Of a DNA stretch of 64,000 nucleotides, positions 26,031-34,539 are shown piece by piece. Source of the DNA: Ruegeria sp. PrR005. Its GTDB lineage: Bacteria; Pseudomonadota; Alphaproteobacteria; Rhodobacterales; Rhodobacteraceae. Numbering within the stretch: the first letter of the stretch is position 1; the number at the start of each line of letters is the position of its first letter. A program made the translations under genes and the position numbers. The stretch is from assembly GCF_010500245.1 (NCBI RefSeq), contig NZ_JAAGOX010000001.1:62001-126000 (forward strand), in the 5' to 3' direction. Under the pieces are notes generated by a model that was not told where the DNA came from, ran no database searches, and worked only from the letters and a program-made list of their open reading frames with translations.

Positions 26031-26834
26031 TTGCCCGGCAAATTCGTCATCCACCACATCCCGGTTTGTCCATTCTCTCAGCGTATCGAAATACTTCTGG
26101 CGCTGCGCGGTCAGGGTGATGCGGTCGAGTTCCGGGTTGTAGACATCACCCGCCCCCGCGACCCGGACTTGCTGGCCAAGACTCGTGGGACGACCGCCTT
26201 GCCGGTTCTCGAAACGCCGGATGGCAGGATCATCAAGGAAAGCCTGGTCATCTTGCGATATCTCGACGAGATTCTGCCCGGCGGACCATTGCGGCGTCGC
26301 GACCCAGGGGAGCACGCCACCGAATCCATGCTGATCGCAAAGGAAGACCCCTTTGTCACAGCCGGCTACCTGTTTGTCCTGAACCAAGACCTCTCCAAAC
26401 GCGATGCGCATCGCGACCGGTTGCTGGCGCTCTATCGCGGCCTCAACGATTTCCTGGTCGAACACAACCCGGACGGGACCTGGCTGTTTGACGCGTTTGG
26501 TCTGGCCGAGGCGGTCTATACACCGATCTTCAAACGGTTCTGGTTTCTGGACTATTACGAGGATTTCGAACTCCCCACCGGCCCCGACTATGATCGCGTG
26601 CGCCATTGGCGCGCGGCCTGCATGGCGCACCCCACCACCGATCAGGTCAGCGAAGAAGAGATCGTGAAACTCTACTACGATTACGCCCTTGGTGCAGGCA
26701 ACGGCGCGCTGGTCGATGGCCGCAAAGTGTCCAGTTTCGTGTTCGAGCCGGATTGGCGACAACGCCCCTGGCCGCCACGCGCGAAATACGATGGAACCGC
26801 CTCCGACGCGGTACTTGGCCTTGTTTCGAACTAA
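26031..26834 (+). CDS. Glutathione S-transferase family protein
   Basis: A 267-residue cytoplasmic protein with an N-terminal thioredoxin-like domain (HIPVCPFSQRIEILLALRG; CPFS at the glutathione site) and TALPVLETPDGRIIKESLVI, the cis-proline and Glu-Ser pair that bind glutathione. The C-terminal part is helical. Translation starts at TTG (26031) with AGGAG eight bases upstream. It precedes the psuK-psuG pair by 56 bases on the same strand. The substrate is unknown. Confidence 0.87.
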   Translation: MPGKFVIHHIPVCPFSQRIEILLALRGQGDAVEFRVVDITRPRDPDLLAKTRGTTALPVLETPDGRIIKESLVILRYLDEILPGGPLRRRDPGEHATESMLIAKEDPFVTAGYLFVLNQDLSKRDAHRDRLLALYRGLNDFLVEHNPDGTWLFDAFGLAEAVYTPIFKRFWFLDYYEDFELPTGPDYDRVRHWRAACMAHPTTDQVSEEEIVKLYYDYALGAGNGALVDGRKVSSFVFEPDWRQRPWPPRAKYDGTASDAVLGLVSN

Positions 26835-26890
26835 GCGCTCATTGCACAACCCCGCTTGCACTGGACAGTGCCCTGCGGCATGAGGGCGGA

Positions 26891-27784
26891 ATGACGCAAA
26901 ACTCGGATATCCTCTGCATCGGTTCGGTCCTTTGGGACGTGATCGGACGTTCGGCCAGCCACATGCGCCAGGGTTCGGACGTACCCGGCCGGATCACGCG
27001 CCTGCCGGGCGGTGTGGCGATGAACATCGCCATGACGCTGGCCCGCTTTGGCATGACCCCGACCCTGCTCACCGCCATCGGTCGCGATGCCGAGGGCGAC
27101 GAACTGATCCGCGCCTGCGCCCAGATGGGGATGCGGACCGAACATGTCTATCGGTCCGAGGACCTGCCAACCGACCGCTATATGGCGGTCGAGGGGGCCA
27201 ACGGGTTGATCGCCGCAATCGCTGACGCCCACTCGCTCGAGGCCGCGGGCGCCAAGATCCTGCGCGCCCTGTTCAACGGCAAGCTTGGCAGCGAACAGTC
27301 ACCCTATGACGGCCCCGTTGCGCTCGACGGCAATCTGACGCTGGCGCTGCTGGACGAGATCGCGCAATCGCCCGCCTTTGCCCGGGCCGATCTGCGAGTC
27401 GCGCCTGCCTCGCCCGGCAAGGCCGAGCGGCTCTTGCCCTTTGTCCGGCAGGGCCGCGCGACGCTTTACGTCAATCTCGAAGAGGCTGGCCTGCTCTGCC
27501 AGACCGAGTTTTCCGATTCCGCCAGCGCGGCGCAGGCCCTGCTGGAGCGTGGCGCGCAGCGGGTTCTTGTCACCGACGGTGGCCGCTCGGCCTCCGAAGG
27601 GGATGCCGAACGGGTGATCACCCAGACCCCGCCCGCCGTTCTGGTCACCCGGGTGACTGGCGCGGGCGACACGTTCATGGCGGCCCATATCGCGGCCGAG
27701 GCCAAGGGCGCCGACCGGGAAACCGCCCTTGCCCGCGCGCTGCATGCCGCCGCCACCTATGTTTCAGGAGAAACCCCGCTGTGA
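26891..27784 (+). CDS. psuK: PfkB-family kinase, probable pseudouridine kinase
   Basis: A 297-residue ribokinase-fold enzyme. Seen: a GSVLWDVIGR start, the GGVAMNIAMTLARFG substrate loop and the C-terminal VTGAGDTFMAAHIA motif that holds the catalytic Asp. Alone it would be a generic PfkB kinase. Its stop overlaps the GTG start of a clear pseudouridine-5'-phosphate glycosidase by four bases, which makes pseudouridine kinase the best reading. It would convert pseudouridine to its 5'-phosphate. Confidence 0.85.
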   Translation: MTQNSDILCIGSVLWDVIGRSASHMRQGSDVPGRITRLPGGVAMNIAMTLARFGMTPTLLTAIGRDAEGDELIRACAQMGMRTEHVYRSEDLPTDRYMAVEGANGLIAAIADAHSLEAAGAKILRALFNGKLGSEQSPYDGPVALDGNLTLALLDEIAQSPAFARADLRVAPASPGKAERLLPFVRQGRATLYVNLEEAGLLCQTEFSDSASAAQALLERGAQRVLVTDGGRSASEGDAERVITQTPPAVLVTRVTGAGDTFMAAHIAAEAKGADRETALARALHAAATYVSGETPL

Positions 27785-28695
27785 TCGACCTGCGCCTGTC
27801 CGCCGAAGTCCATGCCGCCCGCGTTGCCGGGAAACCCGTTGTGGCTTTGGAAAGCACCATCATCACGCACGGGATGCCCTATCCCCAGAACGTCGAAACA
27901 GCACGCTTGGTCGAACAGGACATTCGCGACGCAGGCGCCGTGCCTGCCACGATCGCGGTGATCGAGGGGCACTTGCATGTCGGTCTCGACCCCGAACGCC
28001 TCACCGCCCTGGGTCAGGCCAAAGGCGTCGCCAAACTGTCGCGCGCCGATATGGCGGCATGCATGGCGACTGGCGGCACCGGTGCAACCACGGTCGCCGC
28101 AACGATGATCGCCGCGCGCCATGCCGGGATAGAGGTCTTTGCCACCGGCGGCATCGGCGGCGTCCACAAGGGGGCCGAGACCAGCTTTGACATCTCTGCC
28201 GACCTGCACGAACTGGCCCAGACCCCCGTCACCGTTGTCGCGGCGGGCGCCAAGGCCATCCTTGATCTGCCCAAGACGCTGGAGGTTCTCGAAACCCTCG
28301 GCGTTCCGGTCATTGCATATGGGCAGGACAGTTTTCCCGCCTTCTGGTCATCGACCTCGGATCTGCCCGCGCCCCTGCGGATGGATGACGCGGCCTCAAT
28401 TGCCCGGGCCCATGCCGTGCGGCGGGCCTTGGGTCTGCCGGGTGGCCAGCTTGTCGCAAACCCCATTCCCGCAGCCGACCAGATCGCCGCCGAGGAACTG
28501 GCCCCGATCATCGCCCGGGCGCAGGCCCAGGCCGACGCGCTGGGTGTTTCCGGAAAGGCCGTTACCCCGTTCCTGCTGCAAGCCATCTTCGAGGCAACCG
28601 CAGGCCGGTCATTGACTGCAAACATCGCACTTGTGCGCAATAACGCGCGCCTGGCGGCGGCAATCGCCCAGGAACTTGGCTCCCTCGGACGCTAG
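27781..28695 (+). CDS. psuG: Pseudouridine-5'-phosphate glycosidase
   Basis: A 304-residue enzyme that splits pseudouridine 5'-phosphate into uracil and ribose 5-phosphate, cleaving the C-C glycosidic bond. Family hallmarks: VVALESTIITHGMPYPQN, SRADMAACMATGGTGATTVAATM, FATGGIGGVHKGAE with a lysine in the active site, and VIAYGQDSFPAFW. It starts at GTG inside the psuK stop (GTGA), so it is translationally coupled. The pair salvages modified nucleosides from RNA turnover. Confidence 0.95.
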   Translation: MIDLRLSAEVHAARVAGKPVVALESTIITHGMPYPQNVETARLVEQDIRDAGAVPATIAVIEGHLHVGLDPERLTALGQAKGVAKLSRADMAACMATGGTGATTVAATMIAARHAGIEVFATGGIGGVHKGAETSFDISADLHELAQTPVTVVAAGAKAILDLPKTLEVLETLGVPVIAYGQDSFPAFWSSTSDLPAPLRMDDAASIARAHAVRRALGLPGGQLVANPIPAADQIAAEELAPIIARAQAQADALGVSGKAVTPFLLQAIFEATAGRSLTANIALVRNNARLAAAIAQELGSLGR

Positions 28696-28774
28696 CATCC
28701 GCTCCCCGGTCGCAGACCATTGCAGGTGGGGTTTGGAATGACTACCTTCCGAGCCAACACCAGCCGGGACCATC

Positions 28775-29461
28775 ATGAACACACCATTCGACGACACACC
28801 CCACCCTGCGAAACGTAGCCGGTTTGCCGGTCTGCGCGCCTCGTTTCTGACGGGTATCGTGGTTATCGCCCCTGTCGGGCTGACGATCTGGCTGTTCTGG
28901 TCGCTGGTCGGATGGGTCGACAGCTTTGTCCTGCCGCTGGTGCCGCATCAGTTTCGGCCCGAGCAATATATCGGCATCAACCTGCGCGGTGTTGGTGTCA
29001 TCTTCTTTTTCGTGTTCACTGTTCTGGTCGGCTGGATCGCCAAGGGGATCATCGGTCGTTCGCTGATCCATTACGCGGAACGACTGGTGAACCGGATGCC
29101 GGTTGTGCGATCGGTCTACAGTGGCATCAAGCAGATATCGGAAACGGTCTTTGCCCAAACCGAACGCAGTTTCGAACAGGCCTGCCTGATCCAGTACCCG
29201 CGCCGGGGTATCTGGGCCATCGGGTTCGTGTCCACAACCGCCAAGGGGGAAATCGCCGACAAGGCCGAAACATCGGGTCGGCTGATGAGTGTCTTTGTCC
29301 CCACGACACCCAACCCGACATCGGGTTTTCTGCTCTATTTCCCCGAAGAGGATGTGACGATCCTGGACATGACGGTCGAGGACGCGGCGAAACTGGTAAT
29401 TTCCGCCGGGCTGGTCTATCCCAACGAAAAAGACCCCAGCCGCCCGCCTGAAAAGGACTGA
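28775..29461 (+). CDS. DUF502-family membrane protein
   Basis: A 228-residue protein with two N-terminal membrane helices (LTGIVVIAPVGLTIWLFWSLVGW and VIFFFVFTVLVGWIAKG) and a cytoplasmic or periplasmic domain containing NRMPVVRSVYSGIKQ and TTPNPTSGFLLYFPEE, both typical of DUF502. Function in the family is unresolved. It ends seven bases before the convergent patatin gene. Confidence 0.85.
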   Translation: MNTPFDDTPHPAKRSRFAGLRASFLTGIVVIAPVGLTIWLFWSLVGWVDSFVLPLVPHQFRPEQYIGINLRGVGVIFFFVFTVLVGWIAKGIIGRSLIHYAERLVNRMPVVRSVYSGIKQISETVFAQTERSFEQACLIQYPRRGIWAIGFVSTTAKGEIADKAETSGRLMSVFVPTTPNPTSGFLLYFPEEDVTILDMTVEDAAKLVISAGLVYPNEKDPSRPPEKD

Positions 29462-29468
29462 GGCGGCG

Positions 29469-30494
29469 CTACCCGAACATCTCGGCCAGATCGACGGTCG
29501 AACGCGCGCCCAGGTCCTGCTTGTGCGCCTCCAGGAAACGGCCTGCGGCCTCCCTGCCCGCCTCTTTCAGACGCAGCAGAACCTGAGGAACAGGCACCAG
29601 CTTGGTTGCCACCGACAGGCTGTTCATCAGCGCATCATCGGCGATCATGTGCACCAAAACCCGGCTCATCCGCCCGCGCTCCAGTGTGCCGTCCTCAAGC
29701 AGCCGCTGCACGAAATTGATCGCCCGCAACTCGCGCAACAGAGATGAGTTGAAGCTGATCTCGTTGATCCGGTTGTGGATCTGCTGCGGTGTCACCGGCA
29801 GGTCGTCACGTTCCAGCGGGTTGATGTTGACGATCACCACATCGTCAGGAAAGTCGCGATTGAACAGCGGGAACAGCGCCGGGTTGCCGGTATAACCGCC
29901 ATCCCAATACGCCTCCTCTCGGCCCGACTTCGGATCATATATGCGAACCGCCTGGAACAGTGTCGGCAAACAGGCCGAGGCCAGGATCGCGTCCGTTGTA
30001 ATCTCCGGACCCTCAAAGACCCTTATCTTGCCGCTACGAACACAGGTCGCGCAAACGAACAACGCGGGTCCCGAACCTGCGTGAACGCAGTCGAAATCGA
30101 ACGCCTCGACAACCGGGAGCAACGGATTGGAGTAGAACGGTCCATAGGCATAAGGAGACACCAGCCGCGTCGCCCAATCGGCTGCGGCGAACATCGGGGA
30201 ATGCTCCAGCACCCGCGCCAGATGAAACGGATCGAGCGCCTGCATCCATGCCGTCAGGCGCGCGTCCGCCTGCGCGCCCATGCGCCGCCACAGACTGTCC
30301 AGCATGGTGCGCGCGCCTTCGCGCCCGCCTGCCACCATGCCCGCCTTGAACGCTGCGCCATTCAGCGCCCCGGCCGAGGTGCCGGTGATCGCGGCGACCT
30401 CCACATCCGGCTCATCCAGCAGCCTGTCCAGTACACCCCAGGTAAACGCGCCATGCGCGCCTCCCCCCTGCAAGGCCAGATTGATCCGCCGCAT
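29469..30494 (-). CDS. Patatin-like phospholipase
   Basis: A 341-residue RssA-like lipid acyl hydrolase. It has the full catalytic set: glycine-rich oxyanion loop GGGAHGAFTWG, nucleophile elbow GTSAG (Ser) and the DGG dyad (YWDGGYTGNPALFPLF). No signal peptide is seen, so it acts inside the cell or at the inner membrane. ATG 30494 follows AGAGG; a GTG at 30509 lacks one. It is 84 bases downstream of bdhA on the same strand, and in PHB-making bacteria patatins sometimes sit with PHB genes, but a direct PHB role is only a guess. Confidence 0.88.
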   Translation of the reverse strand: MRRINLALQGGGAHGAFTWGVLDRLLDEPDVEVAAITGTSAGALNGAAFKAGMVAGGREGARTMLDSLWRRMGAQADARLTAWMQALDPFHLARVLEHSPMFAAADWATRLVSPYAYGPFYSNPLLPVVEAFDFDCVHAGSGPALFVCATCVRSGKIRVFEGPEITTDAILASACLPTLFQAVRIYDPKSGREEAYWDGGYTGNPALFPLFNRDFPDDVVIVNINPLERDDLPVTPQQIHNRINEISFNSSLLRELRAINFVQRLLEDGTLERGRMSRVLVHMIADDALMNSLSVATKLVPVPQVLLRLKEAGREAAGRFLEAHKQDLGARSTVDLAEMFG

Positions 30495-30500
30495 TGCCAG

Positions 30501-30564
30501 CCTCTTCACCTTTTCAAAAATACTCCGGGGAAGGCGCCCATCAAGCGACGGGGGCAGAGCCCCC
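30501..30564. repeat. Copy 2 of dispersed motif with GGGGGC hairpin
   Basis: Bases 30501-30528 match the element at 23259-23286. Next to it, GGGGGC-AGA-GCCCCC (30550-30564) forms a tight 6-pair hairpin just after the bdhA stop on the minus strand. The combined unit looks like the extragenic repeat common in roseobacter genomes. The patatin ribosome binding site (AGAGG) is part of the motif. Confidence 0.55.
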
Positions 30565-30578
30565 TACTCCCCCTGGCT

Positions 30579-31352
30579 TCAGAGCGCCGTCCAGCCCCCA
30601 TCGACGCTGATCGTGGTCCCGGTGATCTGCGCCGCCGCATCCGAACACAAAAAGACGGCCGTGCCGCCCAGTTGCTCGACGGTCGCGAATTCCTTGGACG
30701 GCTGCCGTTCCAGCATCACCTTCTTGATCACCTCTTCGCGGCCCATGCCGTATTTCTCCATCGTGTCGGGGATCTGCGCCTCGACCAGCGGAGTCAGCAC
30801 ATAGCCCGGGCAGATGGCGTTGCAGGTTATCGGTTCCTGCGCGGTTTCCAGCGCCACGGTCTTGGTCATCCCGACGATGCCATGCTTGGCCGCGACATAG
30901 GCCGCCTTGAACGGCGAGGCGGTCAGCCCGTGGGCCGAGGCGATATTGACGATTCGGCCCCATCCCGCCGCCCGCATCATCGGCAAGGCAGCCGCGGTGG
31001 TGTGAAAGGCCGAGTTCAGGTTGATGGCGATGATCGCATCCCATTTCTCGACCGGGAACTCATCAATCGGCGAGACATGCTGAATACCCGCGTTGTTCAC
31101 CAGGATGTCGCAGGCACCCGCCTGTTCGATCAGGTTGCGGCATTCCTCACCCTTGGACATGTCGGCCTTGATATAGCGCGCCTTAACACCGAATTCGTCG
31201 GCCAGCGCACGCGCCAGCGCATGATCTTCTTCCCGATCTGTAAACGAGTTCAGCACCACATCCGCTCCGGCCCGCGCCAGTTCACGTGCGATGCCCAGAC
31301 CGATACCCGAATTGGATCCGGTGACGATTGCGGTCTTTCCGTTCAGCGACAT
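30579..31352 (-). CDS. bdhA: 3-hydroxybutyrate dehydrogenase
   Basis: A 257-residue short-chain dehydrogenase that interconverts 3-hydroxybutyrate and acetoacetate with NAD(H), a step in poly-3-hydroxybutyrate use. Seen: TGSNSGIGLGIA cofactor motif, NNAG, the catalytic Ser-Tyr-Lys (NIASAHGL and YVAAKHG), and ICPGYVLTPLVEAQIP plus a C-terminal TISVDGGWTAL, all close to known BdhA. ATG 31352 follows AGAGGG. A candidate transcript with its own terminator lies upstream on the same strand and may be its leader. Confidence 0.92.
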   Translation of the reverse strand: MSLNGKTAIVTGSNSGIGLGIARELARAGADVVLNSFTDREEDHALARALADEFGVKARYIKADMSKGEECRNLIEQAGACDILVNNAGIQHVSPIDEFPVEKWDAIIAINLNSAFHTTAAALPMMRAAGWGRIVNIASAHGLTASPFKAAYVAAKHGIVGMTKTVALETAQEPITCNAICPGYVLTPLVEAQIPDTMEKYGMGREEVIKKVMLERQPSKEFATVEQLGGTAVFLCSDAAAQITGTTISVDGGWTAL

Positions 31353-31485
31353 GTCTTGCCCTCTCTGAGAATGTCCATCGCGCGATACCCTGCCATGCTG
31401 CACCTGCAAAGAAAACGGCAAAACGACTGGCCCGAGGGGAAGTGAACGGTGCCCGTGCGGACAAAAACGATGTAGATCCGCTCAG

Positions 31486-31561
31486 AAAAAAAACGCCCGC
31501 GCAAGGCGGGCGTTAAGTTATTGAGGCAGGTTTCATACAGGCAAGAAACCTATCGAGCAGT
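31486..31561 (-). ncRNA. Candidate small RNA or attenuated leader upstream of bdhA
   Basis: On the minus strand, a promoter-like pair is followed by an approximately 76-base segment with two stems. The first is AGGTTTC/GAAACCT with a 10-base loop. The second is AACGCCCGC/GCGGGCGTT (31492-31514) with a 5-base loop, ending in eight T residues. No gene on that strand ends here, so this terminator must serve a short transcript. Either it is a free small RNA or the terminated form of a bdhA leader (bdhA starts 134 bases further on). No open frame of useful length exists in it. Confidence 0.6.
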
Positions 31562-31567
31562 GACCCC

Positions 31568-31596
31568 TTTATAAGCAATTCCACGCTCGCATCCAA
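31568..31596 (-). promoter_or_regulatory. Promoter for the candidate small RNA
   Basis: On the minus strand, TTGGAT (31591-31596), a spacer of exactly 17 bases and TATAAA (31568-31573) precede the candidate transcript start near 31561. Confidence 0.55.
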
Positions 31597-31606
31597 GCTA
31601 AAAGTT

Positions 31607-31634
31607 TGAAAAGACGTGAATCCCTCGTTAGGGT
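31607..31634 (+). promoter_or_regulatory. Possible promoter for the substrate-binding protein gene
   Basis: TTGAAA (31607-31612), 16 bases, TAGGGT (31629-31634) lie about 42 bases before the GTG start, back to back with the minus-strand promoter. Confidence 0.35.
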
Positions 31635-31675
31635 GAGGCCCAAGAAAATAAGGCCTGAGCAGGATTGTTTCGCAA

Positions 31676-33490
31676 GTGCGACCAGATTTTTTCCCCTCTC
31701 TCCGTCAGCTGGCGGCGGGAATCGCCCTCGTTCTGAGCGCGAATTTCGCCGCAGCAGAATCACAGCACGCCATAGCTATGTATGGGGACCCGGCTCTACC
31801 ACCGGATTTTGTGTCTTTGCCCTATGCCAACCCGGAAGCACCCAAAGGTGGACGTGTCGTCTTTGGCAACACCGGCGGCTTTGACAGCCTCAATCCGTTT
31901 GCCCAAAAAGGGACAGTTCCCTGGCAGATGCAGTTCTGGTCTTACGAGAGCCTGATGGGCCGCAGCTGGGACGAACCGTTCACGCTCTACGGTGTTTTGG
32001 CCGAATCGGTCGAGACGCCACCAGACCGTTCCTGGGTCGAATTCACCCTGCGGCCCGAGGCCCGATTCTCGGACGGCAGCCCGGTCACGGTCGAAGACGT
32101 GATCTGGTCCTACCGGACCTTGGGCACCGAGGGGCATCTGCGCTATCGCGGTTTCTGGTCGCGCATCGCGTCGATCGAGGCGACCGGGCCCCGCAGCGTG
32201 CGTATGACATTTGCCGACGACGACCGCGAACTGGCCATGCTGGCCGGTCTGCGCCCGATCCTGAAAAAAGCACAATGGGAGGGGCGCAGCTTGTCCGAGG
32301 CCGGCATCCACGACATTCCCATCGGCACCGGGCCCTATGTCGTCTCGACCTACGAACCGGGCCGCTACGTGACTTTCGCGCGAAACCCGGACTATTGGGG
32401 CCAGAACCTCGGCTTTCGGCGCGGCACGATGAACTTTGACGAGATGCGCATTGATTTCTTCGGCGACCAGTCGGTTCTGTTCGAAGCTTTCAAGGCTGGC
32501 GAGGTCAGCGCCATTCGGGAATTCAATGCCCAGAAGTGGGACAGCGTGTACGACTTTCCCGCCGTCCAGCGCGGCGATGTGATTAAGACCGAGATCACCC
32601 ATGGCAAGCCTTCGGGGATGACCGGTTTTGTCATCAACACCCGGCGCGCGCCGTTCGATGACTGGCGCGTGCGCGAGGCGTTGCTGCAAGCGTTCAATTT
32701 CGAATACATCAACGATACCGTCACCGGCGGCGCGATGCCCCGCATCACATCGTATTTTTCCGGCACCGATCTGGCCTTTCGCCCGGGTCCGGCCACCGGC
32801 GCGGTGGCCGATCTGCTGGCGCCCTATGCCGCCGACCTGCCACCCGGGACAGTCGAGGGCTATGCCCTGCCGCAAGGCGACGGAACCGCGCGCAACCGAA
32901 AAAACCTGCGCAAGGCCGCGAACCTGCTAACCGATGCCGGATTTGCCGTTGAGAACGGGGTGTTGAAGGGGACTGACGGCGAACCCTTTACGTTCCGCTT
33001 CCTGATCCGTCAGGGCGACACAGACATGCAGACGGTGATCGACATCTACGCTAGGGCGCTGGAGCGCCTGGGTATCCAGGCCGCGACCGAGAAAGTCGAC
33101 AATGCCCAGTACACCGCGCGGATTGCCGATCTCGACTTCGATCTTACGCCTTTCCGCCGCGATCTCTCCTTGTCGCCTGGCAACGAACAAAGGCTTTATT
33201 GGGGTTCAGCATCCGCCAATCAGCCCGGCACGCGCAACCTCATGGGCGCCGATTTGCCTGCGATTGACTCGATGATCGACGCGATGCTGTCGGCCAGAAC
33301 ACAGGCCGAATTGACCTCGGCCGCGCGCGCGCTGGACCGTATTCTGACCGCAGGTCGCTACGTGATCCCGATCTGGAGCTTCGAGGTCGGCCGGATCGCC
33401 CATATCCGCCAATTGCGGTATCCGGATAGCCCGCCGATTTATGGCGACGGCCCGCAATACATGCCCGATGTCTGGTGGTACGAAGAGTAA
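31676..33490 (+). CDS. ABC transporter substrate-binding protein, family 5 (YejA-like)
   Basis: A 604-residue periplasmic protein that would capture peptides or similar solutes. The N-terminus (RQLAAGIALVLSANFAAAES) is a Sec signal peptide. The mature chain has SBP_bac_5 landmarks: APKGGRVVFGNTGGFDSLNPF, FTLRPEARFSDGSPVTVEDV and YEPGRYVTFARNPDYWG. Size and the opening APKGG match the oligopeptide/microcin-C type YejA. Translation starts at GTG. No permease or ATPase genes follow, so it either uses a distant transporter or is an orphan. Confidence 0.88.
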   Translation: MRPDFFPSLRQLAAGIALVLSANFAAAESQHAIAMYGDPALPPDFVSLPYANPEAPKGGRVVFGNTGGFDSLNPFAQKGTVPWQMQFWSYESLMGRSWDEPFTLYGVLAESVETPPDRSWVEFTLRPEARFSDGSPVTVEDVIWSYRTLGTEGHLRYRGFWSRIASIEATGPRSVRMTFADDDRELAMLAGLRPILKKAQWEGRSLSEAGIHDIPIGTGPYVVSTYEPGRYVTFARNPDYWGQNLGFRRGTMNFDEMRIDFFGDQSVLFEAFKAGEVSAIREFNAQKWDSVYDFPAVQRGDVIKTEITHGKPSGMTGFVINTRRAPFDDWRVREALLQAFNFEYINDTVTGGAMPRITSYFSGTDLAFRPGPATGAVADLLAPYAADLPPGTVEGYALPQGDGTARNRKNLRKAANLLTDAGFAVENGVLKGTDGEPFTFRFLIRQGDTDMQTVIDIYARALERLGIQAATEKVDNAQYTARIADLDFDLTPFRRDLSLSPGNEQRLYWGSASANQPGTRNLMGADLPAIDSMIDAMLSARTQAELTSAARALDRILTAGRYVIPIWSFEVGRIAHIRQLRYPDSPPIYGDGPQYMPDVWWYEE

Positions 33491-33624
33491 TGAATCACGA
33501 CCGGGCACGGCGCCCCTGCTTTCGGCGCTGCGGCGTTTTGCCGGGTGCGTGATCTGCCCGCATATCTTTAGTGTGCCCAAAGGGGGGAGCATTTCGCGTC
33601 GTTGTTCGCAAAGGAATGCTCGTT

Positions 33625-33849
33625 ATGATGACCTGGACAGACCTGACCCATGACTGGGCCAGTGGATTTGCTCGCGTGAAATCGCGGTTTCCCGAACTGG
33701 ATGAACGGGACATGCCGTTTCTGAAACTCGACCGCGCCCGGTTCGAAGCCTATCTGGCCGACCGCCACAACCTGACCATGGAGGAAGCGCGCGAGGAATT
33801 CGCCGATTTCCTTTATGTCGAGGCGCTGAACCGCGAATGCGGAGGCTGA
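33625..33849 (+). CDS. Small hypothetical protein, 74 aa
   Basis: A short acidic, mostly helical protein (MMTWTDLTHDWASGFARVKSRFPELDERDMPFLK...), with overall likeness in layout to small stress proteins of the CsbD type but no clear match. AAGGA lies nine bases before the ATG at 33625; the adjacent ATG at 33628 is equally possible. It sits between the substrate-binding protein gene and a convergent XRE regulator. Function unknown. Confidence 0.65.
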   Translation: MMTWTDLTHDWASGFARVKSRFPELDERDMPFLKLDRARFEAYLADRHNLTMEEAREEFADFLYVEALNRECGG

Positions 33850-33855
33850 AGCCGG

Positions 33856-34479
33856 TCAGGACAGCGAAGTAACCCAAAGGATCGTCGCATCCTCGTCACT
33901 GACTGAAATCACGTTGTGCCCCATCGAGGCGTCGTAATAGGCGCTGTCGCCCCTGCGCATCTCGACGGGCTCATAGAACTCGGTGAACAGGCGGATAACC
34001 CCGGTCAGCACGTACAGGAACTCTTCGCCGTCGTGCCGAACCCAACCGTCGAACTCGTCCATCGACCGGGCGCGCACGCGGGCACGATAGGGCAGCATCT
34101 TCTTCTTGGTAAGCGAGTCGGCCAACAGTTCATGTTCATAGGTCGCGGTCGCATGGGCAGAGCCGTCACCGGACTTGGTCACTGTCATCCGTCCGTTGAT
34201 CTGGTCTTTTTGCGGCGGCGTGAACAGCTGCGGCACCGAGATCTGCAAACCGACCGCCAGCTTTTTCAACGCATCGTATGTCGGCGACATCTGGCCGTTC
34301 TCGATCTTACTCAGCGTCGAGCGGGCCAGCCCGGCCTTGGTCGCGGCCTGTTCCAGTGTCCAGTCGCGCGCCTTGCGCAATTCGCGTACACGCGCCCCCA
34401 GATCCAGAGGCTCGGCCTCGGCCTGGGCGCCGTTGGAACGGGCAATGCGGATCAGGGATTTAGGATCGCGGCTGGTCAT
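33856..34479 (-). CDS. XRE-family regulator with C-terminal cupin domain
   Basis: A 207-residue transcription factor. Residues about 28-80 form an XRE helix-turn-helix (VRELRKARDWTLEQAATKAGLARSTLSKIENGQMSPT). The C-terminal part is a cupin sensor (DGEEFLYVLTGVIRLF...MRRGDSAYYDASMGHNV). This architecture includes PuuR and related regulators of amino-acid, polyamine or small-acid catabolism. It is divergent from the acyl-CoA ligase/DsbA pair 60 bases away and probably controls it and itself. Confidence 0.88.
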   Translation of the reverse strand: MTSRDPKSLIRIARSNGAQAEAEPLDLGARVRELRKARDWTLEQAATKAGLARSTLSKIENGQMSPTYDALKKLAVGLQISVPQLFTPPQKDQINGRMTVTKSGDGSAHATATYEHELLADSLTKKKMLPYRARVRARSMDEFDGWVRHDGEEFLYVLTGVIRLFTEFYEPVEMRRGDSAYYDASMGHNVISVSDEDATILWVTSLS

Positions 34480-34539
34480 GGTCCCAGTCTATAGAACCCG
34501 CGTGGCCCGCTTGCAACGGGCGCTGCGGCAGGCTAGCCA

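Noticed and set aside
29775-31445. Plus-strand open frame of about 556 codons
   Set aside because: It runs antisense through the patatin and bdhA genes and has no recognisable domain.
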